The notes: generated by a model from the sequence alone, not told the origin. DNA of 64,000 bases from Bacteroidota bacterium (GCA_018268055.1 JAFDXF010000089.1:1-64000), one strand, 5' to 3'; counted from the stretch's first letter, positions 45,558 to 54,607 are shown. Made by a program: numbers and translations.

Positions 45558-48500
45558 ATGGAGAAAAGCAAACAAATATTTCAGACACATTCAAAACTAA
45601 GGTGGAATACATTCAAATGGGTGGGTAGATTCTTATTGTTTTTATTTCTGCTCACTATTCCGATAGTTTGGATTGCCATGAGTAGAACGAGTAAGATTCT
45701 TCTGCCCGGCTTATCAAAATATGAATCTGTAGAAAACTTAAACCCTACAATTGCAAGAGGTTTGAGCAAACAGGAGCAAAAAAAATATCATGGTTATCGC
45801 GATCTGCTGGTAGCAAAGAAAAAAGATAAGTTGCAAGTAGGTCAGACCGGTAAAAGCGGTGCATCAAGTGTGCGGGCAGGGTTCTATGTGGATTGGGATC
45901 CACAAGCATATACTTCTTTGCAAAGCCATATTGGCGATATGAATATGGTGATACCCGAATGGTTTTTTATTGATCCGGTAACCGATACATTGGTTATGGA
46001 TGATGAAATTACTGATGCTTACAACTTGATGAAAAAAAGTGGTGTAAAAATTGTGCCTATTCTGAACAATGTAAACCTGAGCCGATCTTCTGAATTTGAT
46101 CCTACTATTTTAGAGGCCGTATTGAAAAATCCCACAAAAAGAGAAAAGCTACTGAATGATATAGAAACAAAACTTACACAATATGGTTTACAAGGAATCA
46201 ATATCGATTTTGAAGAAATCAATGAAGGATTGAAAAAACCGGTTATTGCATTTCAGCAAGAGCTCTACAAAAGACTACATGCAAAAGGCTTATTGGTAAC
46301 GCAGGATGTGCCAACAGATGATGATACTTATGATTTGAAAAAACTAAGTGATTGTAACGATTATATTTTTCTAATGGCCTACGATCAGCACCATGCTACC
46401 AGCAATGCAGGCCCCGTAAGTGCACAACAATGGATAGAAAAAGAATTGGATATTGTTGCAAAAGATATTCCTTCTTCTAAAATTATTCTTGCTATAGCAG
46501 GTTATGGCTACGATTGGCCCGATAAGCATACAGCTACTTCCGTTTCTTATCAAGAAGCGATTGCGAATGCAAAAGAATTTAATGCTACTATTGATTTTGA
46601 TAACGATTCTTACAACTGTACTTACGAATACACCGATTATGATAAAATACATCACACAGTGTATTTTATGGATGCAGCTTCCAATTTCAATACCATGCGT
46701 TTTGCCGATGAATATGGTACAGGTGGCGTAGCGCTTTGGCGCCTTGGTACAGAAGATGAACGACTTTGGACTTTTTATAACCGTGATTTGAGTAATGCGG
46801 CCATTGCAGCCAATCCATTTAATTATTCGTCACTTGCTACATTAGATATTATAGCAGAGAAACCTCACTATATTGATGATGGTGAAATACTCAATGTTAT
46901 CAGTAGTCCGCAAAAAGGAATTATTGATATTGATACCAGTAATAATGAACAGCTGATTAGTGAAGAAACTTATCGCCAGTTGCCAACGCAATATGTAATC
47001 AGAAGGTCGGGTGAAGTGAATAATCAGGTGATACTCACTTTTGATGATGGCCCTGACCCTGTTTACACTCCTCAGATATTAGATATTTTAGAGAAAGAAA
47101 AAGTGCCGGCTACATTTTTTATTGTTGGCATTAATGGCGAGCAGCATTTGCCTATTTTAAAAAGAATTTATAGAGATGGTTTTGAACTGGGAAACCACTC
47201 ATTTACACATCCCAACATAGCAGCGATAAGCCCTATTCGTGCACAAACAGAACTGGAAGCCACACGTTTACTTATTGAATCTGCAACAGGCAGAAGCACC
47301 ATCTTGTTTCGTGCTCCATATAATGCAGATGCAGAGCCTACCAAAGCAGAGGAATTAGTGCCGATAGCACGGGCACAACAAAGCAGCTATTACACAGTGG
47401 GCGAAAGTATAGATCCGGAAGATTGGGATATTGAAGATGGCGTGAATGCAGATACTATTTACAATAGAGTGGTGCAACAATATGAACAGAGAGATGGTAC
47501 GAAAGGAATTATTCTTTTCCATGATGCTGGTGGTGATAGGAGTGCTACTGTAAAAGCACTGCCTCGTATTATAGAATATTTTAAGAAAAAAGGCGTTGAG
47601 TTTACAACGGTTGCAAATCTATTACACTTTTCAAAAGATGCAGTAATGCCACCGGTACATAGTAACATACTCAGTATGAATAGTGTGGTCATCACCTTCT
47701 TTTATTGGTTATTTCAAATTTTGGCTGCAGCATTTTGGGTGGCAATCATCCTTGGGTTTTTGAAGATATTGTTGATGGGTTGTTTAGCTGTTTTTAATTA
47801 TTTCAAGCGAAAAAAAGAACTACTGCTTTTAAAAGAATTTTCAAATGGAAAAGTAAGCATCATTGTGCCTGCATATAATGAAGAAATCAATGCTGTAAAT
47901 ACCGTAAAAAGTCTTTTGATGCAAGACTATAAAAATTTTGAAATCATTTTTGTTGATGATGGTTCATCAGACGGCACATTTACGAAAGTAAGCACTGCAT
48001 TTTCAGGTACAAACAATGTTAGCGTTTATACTAAGTACAATGGCGGCAAAGCTTCTGCACTCAATTTTGGTATTGGCAAAGCAACAGGCCAATACGTTAT
48101 TTGTATTGATGCAGATACACACCTTATGCCCGATGCAGTAAGTAAGATGATGAAATATTTTGCTGACACAAAAGTAGTTGCAGTTGCCGGATATGTGCAA
48201 GTGGGCAATGATAAAAATATGATTACTAAGTGGCAGGATATAGAATACATTACTGCACAAAACTTTGATCGTTTTGCTTTTGATCACATCAATTGCATCA
48301 CTGTTGTGCCCGGCGCTATTGGCGCCTTCAACAAAGAAGCGGTACTTGCTGTTGGTGGGTTTACAACAGATACTCTGGCCGAAGATTGCGATTTGACCAT
48401 TCGATTATTGAAAAATGGCGGTGTGATTCGAAATTGTTCAGAAGCGGTTGCTGTTACAGAAGCACCGGAAACTTTGCGTCAATTTATGAAACAACGTTTT

Positions 48501-48947
48501 CGCTGGACTTATGGCATTATGCAAAGTTTCTGGAAAAATAAAGAAGCCTGCTTCAATCCGAGTTATGGTACATTAGGAATGGTAGCCCTTCCTAATATTC
48601 TGATTTTTCAAATAATATTACCTTTCATTGCACCGATAGCTGATTTGTTATTTGTTTTCAGTCTTATTTGGAGCTGGCACGATCCCGATAGTCTGCATAG
48701 AATATTTTTATTTTATGGAATTTTCTTTTTAGTAGATATGGGTGTATCTGTTATGGCATTTATTTTTCAAAAAGAAAAATTTTCAAAACTACTATGGCTG
48801 ATACCACAAAGATTTATTTATCGCCAACTAATGTATATTGTGCTATTCCGTTCTATTCGCAAAGCAATCAAAGGAGAAGGGCAGGGTTGGGGTGTTTTGA
48901 AAAGAACCGGTAATGTGAAATTTAATGAAAAGAAATTAGAAGCATAA
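45558..48947 (+). CDS. Three-domain GH18-like / polysaccharide deacetylase / glycosyltransferase 2 protein
   Basis: The 1129-residue protein joins three enzyme domains. A cytoplasmic N-terminus and one membrane helix (about residues 23-44) precede a GH18-like barrel (about 95-440) with the GINIDFEEIN motif and Glu219. A NodB deacetylase follows (about 490-690) with TFDDGPD, HSFTH and RAPYN, and ILFHDAGGDR near its end. After a membrane helix (about 705-760) comes a GT2 domain with VDDGSSDG, DADT, AEDCDLT and QRFRW (about 979), then more membrane segments. The order resembles synthase-deacetylase systems for poly-N-acetylglucosamine-like polymers, where these domains are usually separate proteins. 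Confidence 0.92.
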   Translation: MEKSKQIFQTHSKLRWNTFKWVGRFLLFLFLLTIPIVWIAMSRTSKILLPGLSKYESVENLNPTIARGLSKQEQKKYHGYRDLLVAKKKDKLQVGQTGKSGASSVRAGFYVDWDPQAYTSLQSHIGDMNMVIPEWFFIDPVTDTLVMDDEITDAYNLMKKSGVKIVPILNNVNLSRSSEFDPTILEAVLKNPTKREKLLNDIETKLTQYGLQGINIDFEEINEGLKKPVIAFQQELYKRLHAKGLLVTQDVPTDDDTYDLKKLSDCNDYIFLMAYDQHHATSNAGPVSAQQWIEKELDIVAKDIPSSKIILAIAGYGYDWPDKHTATSVSYQEAIANAKEFNATIDFDNDSYNCTYEYTDYDKIHHTVYFMDAASNFNTMRFADEYGTGGVALWRLGTEDERLWTFYNRDLSNAAIAANPFNYSSLATLDIIAEKPHYIDDGEILNVISSPQKGIIDIDTSNNEQLISEETYRQLPTQYVIRRSGEVNNQVILTFDDGPDPVYTPQILDILEKEKVPATFFIVGINGEQHLPILKRIYRDGFELGNHSFTHPNIAAISPIRAQTELEATRLLIESATGRSTILFRAPYNADAEPTKAEELVPIARAQQSSYYTVGESIDPEDWDIEDGVNADTIYNRVVQQYEQRDGTKGIILFHDAGGDRSATVKALPRIIEYFKKKGVEFTTVANLLHFSKDAVMPPVHSNILSMNSVVITFFYWLFQILAAAFWVAIILGFLKILLMGCLAVFNYFKRKKELLLLKEFSNGKVSIIVPAYNEEINAVNTVKSLLMQDYKNFEIIFVDDGSSDGTFTKVSTAFSGTNNVSVYTKYNGGKASALNFGIGKATGQYVICIDADTHLMPDAVSKMMKYFADTKVVAVAGYVQVGNDKNMITKWQDIEYITAQNFDRFAFDHINCITVVPGAIGAFNKEAVLAVGGFTTDTLAEDCDLTIRLLKNGGVIRNCSEAVAVTEAPETLRQFMKQRFRWTYGIMQSFWKNKEACFNPSYGTLGMVALPNILIFQIILPFIAPIADLLFVFSLIWSWHDPDSLHRIFLFYGIFFLVDMGVSVMAFIFQKEKFSKLLWLIPQRFIYRQLMYIVLFRSIRKAIKGEGQGWGVLKRTGNVKFNEKKLEA

Positions 48948-48948
48948 A

Positions 48949-49626
48949 TCATTCATTCATTATATCTGGTCTTCTATCTTTAGTGCGTTGTATCGCTTGT
49001 TCGAGTCGCCATTCATCTATTTTTTTATGGTCGCCACTCATCAGAGCATCAGGTACTTTCCATCCGCGAAAATCTTCAGGGCGTGTATAAACAGGCGGTG
49101 CCAATAAATTATCTTGAAATGAATCGGTAAGCGCTGATGTTTCATCATTTAAAACACCCGGAATAACTCGGCCTACAGCATCTACAAGAATAGCAGCAGC
49201 TAATTCTCCGCCACTGAGTACATAATCGCCAATAGATATTTCTCTTGTTACAAAATGATCCCTGATTCTTTGGTCAATACCTTTATAATGACCACAGATG
49301 ATGAGCAAATTTTCTTTCAATGAAAGGTTGTTAACTGTTTTTTGATTTAATGTATTTCCATCCGGAGTCATATAAATTATTTCATCAAATTTTCTTTGTT
49401 GAGATAATTCTTCTATTGCTTTTGCGAGTGGCTCACACATCATTACCATACCTGCACCACCGCCATATTGATAATCATCTATCTGGCCATATTCATTCAC
49501 AGCCCATTTTCTAAGACCGTGAACAGCAATGCTCAGGATGCCTTTTTCCTGCGCTCTTTTCATCATGCTGTGACGAAACGGGCTTTCTAATAATTCAGGT
49601 AGAACGGTAAGTATATCTATGTGCAT
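48949..49626 (-). CDS. trmD: tRNA (guanine-N1-)-methyltransferase
   Basis: TrmD methylates G37 of tRNAs with SAM. The 225-residue protein starts at ATG 49626 (MHIDILTVLPEL) and carries the knot-type motifs YGGGAGMVM, LIICGHYKGIDQRI and ISIGDYVLSGGELAA. An open frame extends 63 residues further upstream with no similarity, and is not used. It is divergent from rpsP and not downstream of rimM as in the classical rpsP-rimM-trmD-rplS operon. Confidence 0.95.
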   Translation of the reverse strand: MHIDILTVLPELLESPFRHSMMKRAQEKGILSIAVHGLRKWAVNEYGQIDDYQYGGGAGMVMMCEPLAKAIEELSQQRKFDEIIYMTPDGNTLNQKTVNNLSLKENLLIICGHYKGIDQRIRDHFVTREISIGDYVLSGGELAAAILVDAVGRVIPGVLNDETSALTDSFQDNLLAPPVYTRPEDFRGWKVPDALMSGDHKKIDEWRLEQAIQRTKDRRPDIMNE

Positions 49627-49794
49627 CGGACAAAGATAATATCTCTTTAAAATTTGAAGTTTCGGAGTAATGGACAAAATAGTTGGTAAAATCGTCTGTA
49701 AGCTAATACTGTCGTAGCTTTCGGCGAATGAAAGGTTATGAATAAAAAAACTGCTTTTATTGCTGACATTTTTCCCAAAAGGACTATCCGCCCA

Positions 49795-49825
49795 TTTGTT
49801 TATTCCCAATTTCATCCTATCTTCG
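49795..49825 (+). promoter_or_regulatory. Bacteroidota-type promoter for rpsP
   Basis: TTTG at 49795-49798 and TATCTTCG (49818-49825, one mismatch) are separated by 19 bases. The leader of about 50 bases carries a small hairpin (TCCGGT, 49829-49834, with ACCGGA, 49839-49844), which may serve regulation or stability. The rest of the gap between trmD and rpsP shows nothing else. Confidence 0.6.
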
Positions 49826-49884
49826 CGGTCCGGTTTCTACCGGATTAACAATTATTTTTTAACGCCTATAAATTTCTATTTAAA

Positions 49885-50322
49885 ATGGCAGCAAAAATCC
49901 GTCTTCAAAGACACGGGTCTAAAAAAAGACCTTTTTACTTCATTGTAATTGCAGACTCCCGCTCACCTCGTGATGGGAAATTCATTCAAAAATTAGGTAC
50001 TTACAATCCATTGACAGTTCCGGCTACTATTCAGCTTGATCGTCAAAAAGCATTGGATTGGCTGAACAAAGGTGCTACACCTACTGATACTGTTCGCCGT
50101 ATCCTTAGCTTCAAAGGAGTATTGTACCTCAAGCACCTGCTTCGCGGTGTGAAGCTGGGCCTTTTTGATGAAGCAGCAGCAATGGAGAAATTCACACAAT
50201 GGAGTGCCGAGCACGACCAACATGTGAAAAAACGCCAGGAAGAAGCTTATCGCCAAAAAAGAGCAAAACGCACAGCACCTTTCCGCAAGTCTGAACCAAA
50301 GGCTGAAGGAAGCGCTGAGTAA
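49885..50322 (+). CDS. rpsP: 30S ribosomal protein S16
   Basis: S16 is a structural protein of the small ribosomal subunit. The 145-residue protein starts [41 protein letters not shown], the conserved core, followed by a C-terminal extension rich in Lys, Arg and Glu as in other Bacteroidota. A strong terminator follows, and rimM begins after it. Confidence 0.97.
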   Translation: MAAKIRLQRHGSKKRPFYFIVIADSRSPRDGKFIQKLGTYNPLTVPATIQLDRQKALDWLNKGATPTDTVRRILSFKGVLYLKHLLRGVKLGLFDEAAAMEKFTQWSAEHDQHVKKRQEEAYRQKRAKRTAPFRKSEPKAEGSAE

Positions 50323-50352
50323 GGAGATACAAACCCAATCCTGCATTTTATT

Positions 50353-50387
50353 AATCCTTTCCGATTTTTCGGAGAGGATTTTTTTTT
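50353..50387 (+). terminator. Rho-independent terminator between rpsP and rimM
   Basis: AATCCTTTCCGA pairs with TCGGAGAGGATT (one G-U) around a 4-base loop, followed by a 7-base T run. Its presence suggests that rpsP is mainly monocistronic and that rimM expression depends on read-through or another promoter. Confidence 0.9.
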
Positions 50388-50423
50388 ATGATTTACCGAT
50401 TTTGTTTGTTTGCTTTGCATGCA

Positions 50424-50942
50424 ATGGAAGAATACATATCAATTGGAAAGATGGTAGCTGCACACGGATTGGCCGGTGAACTTTTACTCAAACATGAACT
50501 AGGAAAAAAGACATCATTGAAAGGATTAACGGCTCTTTTTGTAGAAGACAAAAAAAATTCATTCCTGCCTTGGTTTATTGAAAGCACAAAAATAAAATCG
50601 CCGGATGAGCTTTATATAAAATTAGAAGACATCAACACAAGAGAAACGGCACAGAAATTAGTATCTAAAAAAATATGGCTGAAGAAAGCAGACTATAAAA
50701 AATTTGCAGCTAAAACAACACCTTCCAATATTTTGGGATACACTATAATTGACCATGATAAAATGTTGGGTGAAATTTTGGAAATCATTGAACAGCCACA
50801 TCAGCTCTTGTGCAGATTAGAAATACAAGGCAAAGAAGTGCTCATTCCTTTGCACGAAGAATCTTTACAAAAAATTGACCATCAAAAAAAGATAGTTAAA
50901 GTAACTTTACCGGAAGGATTATTGGACATTTATCTCCAATAA
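50424..50942 (+). CDS. rimM: 16S rRNA processing protein RimM
   Basis: RimM assists maturation of the 30S head and binds S19. The 172-residue protein starts at ATG 50424 (EEYISIGKMVAAHGLAGELLLKH), the typical RimM N-terminal beta barrel, followed by the PRC-barrel domain with ILGYTIIDHDKMLGEILEI and the C-terminal LPEGLLDIYL. An ATG at 50388 lies within the T run end of the terminator and is less likely. The stop at 50940-50942 is in frame with dinB, whose TTG start lies 12 bases further on. Confidence 0.9.
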   Translation: MEEYISIGKMVAAHGLAGELLLKHELGKKTSLKGLTALFVEDKKNSFLPWFIESTKIKSPDELYIKLEDINTRETAQKLVSKKIWLKKADYKKFAAKTTPSNILGYTIIDHDKMLGEILEIIEQPHQLLCRLEIQGKEVLIPLHEESLQKIDHQKKIVKVTLPEGLLDIYLQ

Positions 50943-50954
50943 TCAAATCAACTA

Positions 50955-52160
50955 TTGTCTGCACTAAAACATCATATTGCTCATTTTGACTTGGATTCTT
51001 TTTTCGTTTCGGTAGAAATAAAAAACAATCCGGCACTGAAAGGCAAGCCCGTTGCGGTAGGCGGTTTTGAACGCGGTGTAGTAGCTGCTTGCAGTTATGA
51101 AGCTCGAAAATTTGGCATTCACTCAGCTATGCCAATGAAGAAAGCATTGCAATTGTGTCCTCAATTGATTGTTACCAATGCCAGCAGACATCAATACAGT
51201 AAATATTCCCGTTGGGTAACAGATATTATCGCCTCAAAAGTTCCTTTATTTGAAAAAGCAAGTATCGATGAATTTTATATTGACCTCACCGGGATGGATA
51301 AATTTTTTGGCGTGAGTAAATATGCTCAAGAGTTGAGAACAATTATAAAAGAAGAAACAGGTTTGCCTATTTCCTGCGGACTTTCCTCCGCACGATTCAT
51401 CAGCAAAATAGCGACTAATGAAGCCAAGCCAAATGGTTTTTTAGAAATTCCTCACGGCAAGGAAACAGAATTTCTATGGCCAATGCCAGTTGAAAAAATA
51501 AATGGCGTAGGCAAACAAACAGAGCTGCTCTTGAAAAGTTATGGCATTTATACTATTAAAGATTTAGCACATACTCCTGTAGAGCATTTAGAAAAAATTG
51601 TGGGTAAATGGGGTACTTCTCTTTGGCACAAAGCACATGGCAGAGGTAGCACAGAGATTGCTACTGATTGGGAACAAAAAAGTATGAGCCATGAGAATAC
51701 GTTTGATACGGACATTGTAAATATAGAGGAACTGAATAAAGAATTAATACGACTTACTGAAAAAACAGCTTATTCACTTCGTGATGATGAAAAAATGACC
51801 GGATGTGTAACAGTGAAAATTCGCTACTCCGATTTCGAAACCAATTCAAGGCAAGAAACGATTGACTACACAGCGCTGGATGATGTATTGATTGCAAAAG
51901 TGAAAGACTTATTTACTAAATCTTATCAGCAAGGAAGACCTGTGCGATTATTAGGCGTTCGATTTAGTCAATTAATTCCGATTACAACGCAAATGAGTTT
52001 GTTTGAAAATAATGTTGAAAAATTGCAACTGTACAAAGCGGTTGATGAGATTAAAGATAGATTTGGCGCCACTTTAGTCACTAAAGCAATTAATACTGCA
52101 ATGAAAGAAAATGATAATGAATTTATTTCAAAATATTATAAAAAGAAAAAAGCAGAATAA
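50955..52160 (+). CDS. dinB: DNA polymerase IV (Y-family)
   Basis: DinB is an error-prone translesion polymerase. The 401-residue protein has HFDLDSFFVSVE with the first metal aspartate, AACSYEARKFGIHSAMP, the SIDEFYIDLTGMD catalytic pair and the HhH region KINGVGKQTELLLKSYGI. A C-terminal sliding-clamp motif of the QxxLF type may be present in TTQMSLFENN. The start is TTG 50955; no ATG or GTG is available between the rimM stop and the conserved domain. The gene lies in the same frame as rimM, 12 bases after its stop. Confidence 0.93.
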   Translation: MSALKHHIAHFDLDSFFVSVEIKNNPALKGKPVAVGGFERGVVAACSYEARKFGIHSAMPMKKALQLCPQLIVTNASRHQYSKYSRWVTDIIASKVPLFEKASIDEFYIDLTGMDKFFGVSKYAQELRTIIKEETGLPISCGLSSARFISKIATNEAKPNGFLEIPHGKETEFLWPMPVEKINGVGKQTELLLKSYGIYTIKDLAHTPVEHLEKIVGKWGTSLWHKAHGRGSTEIATDWEQKSMSHENTFDTDIVNIEELNKELIRLTEKTAYSLRDDEKMTGCVTVKIRYSDFETNSRQETIDYTALDDVLIAKVKDLFTKSYQQGRPVRLLGVRFSQLIPITTQMSLFENNVEKLQLYKAVDEIKDRFGATLVTKAINTAMKENDNEFISKYYKKKKAE

Positions 52161-52164
52161 TGAT

Positions 52165-53232
52165 TTAATCACTTTCTTGTTTCATTACATATTTATAAAA
52201 ATAATGGGTAACTATAATTCCCATCACAAGAGTCAAAATATAAACTGCAATAGATAAAGAATTGCTATTCATTGAATCAAAAATGATTTTCTTATCACTC
52301 ACTAAGTAAAGCGGAAGCCCAGCCATTACAATAGAAGTACCTAAACTGAAAGCAGTAGCCGTAGCAGGATGAAAAGGCAAACTTCTACTCATCATCAATA
52401 AAGTAACGGGAACAGAACTTTGTAAAAAAGCAATACCAATACAAAGCATAAAAATATTTTCTTTTCCGAAATAAAAAAGAATACAAGCGATAAAAAGTGT
52501 ACTGTAAATAAACTTTTTTATTCCTACTTTATCTGCAAGAAAGCCGCCTATCAATTTTCCAAAAAATGCACTAACACCCAAATAAAGTAACCCATCTTCA
52601 TAATACTCTACAACATAATTGACTACATCAAAAAGAAAAGAACGAAAACACATGAATAATAAAATGGACAGCATAATTAAATCATGGCTATCCAATTCAC
52701 TTTCTCGCTTCTCGGCTTTTTGATAGTTAGGTAATGGATTTCGCAATATCAGAAAAGCTAAACTTAAAATGATGATTAAAAAAAAGATGGGCATATAAAG
52801 TTTTCCCCAGTTCAATAGACTACCAATAGTTAAACCAAGCACGCCGGGTGAAGTAAATAAACCTAAAGGGCCTGATTTATCATTATGCACCTGAAGACAT
52901 ATAGTGCCACCGGTAACATGTACAAATGCAGAAGCAATGCCGGAGCAAATAATTCCTGCTTTAATAGAAATAACAAAACAAGGAATAGTTAAGAATAAAA
53001 ACAATATTGATATTTTGGAAAATTCGGATATATTTTTTCTTTTATCCAACCACAATCCAACAGGCAATTGTCCGCCAAACCCCAAAATAGCATAGATACT
53101 GATAAATAAAAAGCTATCATTGTAGTCATTAATGAGTGTAAAATTTGCTAATAAGAAGCCGGCGATTAAATCGTTCACTCCATGTAGCAGTCCCCAAAAA
53201 ACAGGTTGCAATTTTTTTTGTTGAATAGTCAT
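52165..53232 (-). CDS. MFS-type membrane transporter
   Basis: The 355-residue protein has about 11-12 hydrophobic segments in two bundles, with an MFS-type loop QLPVGLWLDKRKNISEF between helices 2 and 3 and GGFLADKVGIKKFI between helices 8 and 9. No specific substrate motif is recognised; the family is too short for a typical 12-helix drug pump but close. It is the last gene of an operon of small membrane proteins and overlaps the stop of the 104-residue gene by 4 bases (ATGA). The substrate is unknown. Confidence 0.75.
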   Translation of the reverse strand: MTIQQKKLQPVFWGLLHGVNDLIAGFLLANFTLINDYNDSFLFISIYAILGFGGQLPVGLWLDKRKNISEFSKISILFLFLTIPCFVISIKAGIICSGIASAFVHVTGGTICLQVHNDKSGPLGLFTSPGVLGLTIGSLLNWGKLYMPIFFLIIILSLAFLILRNPLPNYQKAEKRESELDSHDLIMLSILLFMCFRSFLFDVVNYVVEYYEDGLLYLGVSAFFGKLIGGFLADKVGIKKFIYSTLFIACILFYFGKENIFMLCIGIAFLQSSVPVTLLMMSRSLPFHPATATAFSLGTSIVMAGLPLYLVSDKKIIFDSMNSNSLSIAVYILTLVMGIIVTHYFYKYVMKQESD

Positions 53233-53543
53233 AAGAAAAATTTACTGATGAGTATTCCTGCACTATAACTTACTCCATTTGCCAAGAAAGAAGCTACTGC
53301 TGATTTTTTCCAATTGCTTTTCATCAACAGTTTATATCCAAGCATTTCTGCCAATGCAACACCAATTTCTAGAATGGGAAGCGGTAGATCGGATGAGAAT
53401 AAAACAAAGTGCAGCAATGGCCATGTAAATAAATTCAATAATAAAAAAGGCACAATAACTTCTTTCCAGTCTTTGCGGTAAAACAAGAATATAATCGGAA
53501 ACTCAATAACCAAAGTCAATACAAAAAACCACCAAGGACTCAT
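53229..53543 (-). CDS. Small membrane protein of unknown function (paralogue 1)
   Basis: This 104-residue protein has three to four membrane segments and is related to the 101-residue protein two genes upstream. Both share an aromatic N-terminal FYRKDWK / FYAKQWK-type patch and a late SNWKKSAVASFLAN / YKWWKAIVSSFLAN motif. I know no family name for them. It overlaps the 49-residue gene by an ATGA at its start and the transporter gene by an ATGA at its end, which indicates translational coupling in one operon. Context gives no function. Confidence 0.7.
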   Translation of the reverse strand: MSPWWFFVLTLVIEFPIIFLFYRKDWKEVIVPFLLLNLFTWPLLHFVLFSSDLPLPILEIGVALAEMLGYKLLMKSNWKKSAVASFLANGVSYSAGILISKFFL

Positions 53544-53689
53544 GGCTTAGGTTTTTTATTTTTCTTCCAAATAAATAATACAATGACACCCGCTAAAGCA
53601 AGCAAAGAAATTACTACTAACCAAATATGATTTTTTGACTTTTCAACAATAGTTGGTTCATTTGATAAATCCAATAATAAAGAATGCAT
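53540..53689 (-). CDS. 49-residue membrane protein
   Basis: A short open frame fills the gap between the two paralogous membrane genes. Read on the minus strand it starts ATG at 53689 (MHSLLLDLSNEPTIVEKSKN), has one membrane helix (IWLVVISLLALAGVIVLFIW) and a lysine-rich end KKNKKPKP, then TGA. The stop overlaps the ATG of the next gene (ATGA), and the gap to the 101-residue gene upstream is 23 bases. The tight packing makes it a real small gene, a single-pass protein with its basic end in the cytoplasm. Confidence 0.65.
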   Translation of the reverse strand: MHSLLLDLSNEPTIVEKSKNHIWLVVISLLALAGVIVLFIWKKNKKPKP

Positions 53690-53712
53690 AAATATTTTTT
53701 TAAAAAAATTAA

Positions 53713-54018
53713 TTACCCGTTTCCGATAAAAAAGAATATCATCAGAAATGTATTAGCCAGAAAAGAAGAAACAATTGCCTTCCACCATTTATATTCTACT
53801 AAAAAATTTAAAAGCAGAATATCTAAAACTATCATTCCGATATACACATAAAAAAAATCAACAGCAGTTTCACGATATAGCATAGCCAGCAAAGGTGCAG
53901 TAGCCAGGCTTGTAGCCAATACCAATAGCAATAGGCGTTTCCATTGCTTAGCGTAAAAGAGAGATTGAAAAAAGAATTTTACAATAATAAATCCTATGAT
54001 AGAGGCGAATAGAGACAT
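53713..54018 (-). CDS. Small membrane protein of unknown function (paralogue 2)
   Basis: The 101-residue protein has three to four hydrophobic helices. Its C-terminal part (YKWWKAIVSSFLANTFL) resembles that of the 104-residue protein downstream, so a gene duplication within the operon is likely. It is preceded by the 189-residue exported protein with a 19-base gap. No similarity to a known system is recognised. Confidence 0.65.
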   Translation of the reverse strand: MSLFASIIGFIIVKFFFQSLFYAKQWKRLLLLVLATSLATAPLLAMLYRETAVDFFYVYIGMIVLDILLLNFLVEYKWWKAIVSSFLANTFLMIFFFIGNG

Positions 54019-54037
54019 AATTTATTTTTGACTTAAA

Positions 54038-54607
54038 TCAGGCCGATTTATTTCGTTTTAAAAATAACCAAATGAGTAATGAAAATCCTACAAGTGAACA
54101 GATAATATAAATCCAGCGATTCAATACAATTGTATTCTCCCCTGCTTCATCATCAGAGAAAATAGAAAATGGATAATAGGCTTTTGATTTCTTTAGTGTG
54201 TATAGAAGTTTCCCATCTTTAACCCCCGAAACTTGCATCACATAGTTCCACTTTTCCATATATACTGTAAAAGTATCGGTTACAGTTTCGGTTGAATCTG
54301 TTTTTGCTAATGCAAAATGAATATAACGCTCCGATTCATCCCACCGCTTACCTCCATTTTGAACATAAATTTTATATAAATCAGTTACGGTTTCTTTATG
54401 ACTTATAAAAGGGTTTTTTAAAAGTGAATCACTTTTCTCAAAAGAATATTCAACCACGAGTAATGTGTATCCGGATAAATTTTGTATCCCTTCAAAAGTC
54501 ATTTTAGCCGGAGCTGTGCGGCGACGAATGGAGAATCCGGCATCCGCAAAGGCGTTATAACCGAATGACAGGAGTATAACAATTATGATAATTTTGAAGC
54601 CTTTCAT
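54038..54607 (-). CDS. Exported single-pass membrane protein of unknown function
   Basis: The 189-residue protein has a signal peptide (FKIIIIVILLSFGYNAFADA), an extracytoplasmic beta-rich domain of about 125 residues with segments such as FEGIQNLSGYTLLVVEYSFE and YTLKKSKAYYPFSIF, and a C-terminal membrane helix (IYIICSLVGFSLLIWLFL) ending in lysine/arginine. It could be a periplasmic sensor or the exported partner of the small membrane proteins. It is the first gene of the five-gene operon. I cannot name a family. Confidence 0.7.
   Translation of the reverse strand: MKGFKIIIIVILLSFGYNAFADAGFSIRRRTAPAKMTFEGIQNLSGYTLLVVEYSFEKSDSLLKNPFISHKETVTDLYKIYVQNGGKRWDESERYIHFALAKTDSTETVTDTFTVYMEKWNYVMQVSGVKDGKLLYTLKKSKAYYPFSIFSDDEAGENTIVLNRWIYIICSLVGFSLLIWLFLKRNKSA

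Noticed and set aside
49627..49815. 63-residue upstream extension of TrmD
   Set aside because: No similarity to TrmD; the family starts at the MHIDILTVLP segment, and the extension runs back over the rpsP promoter region.
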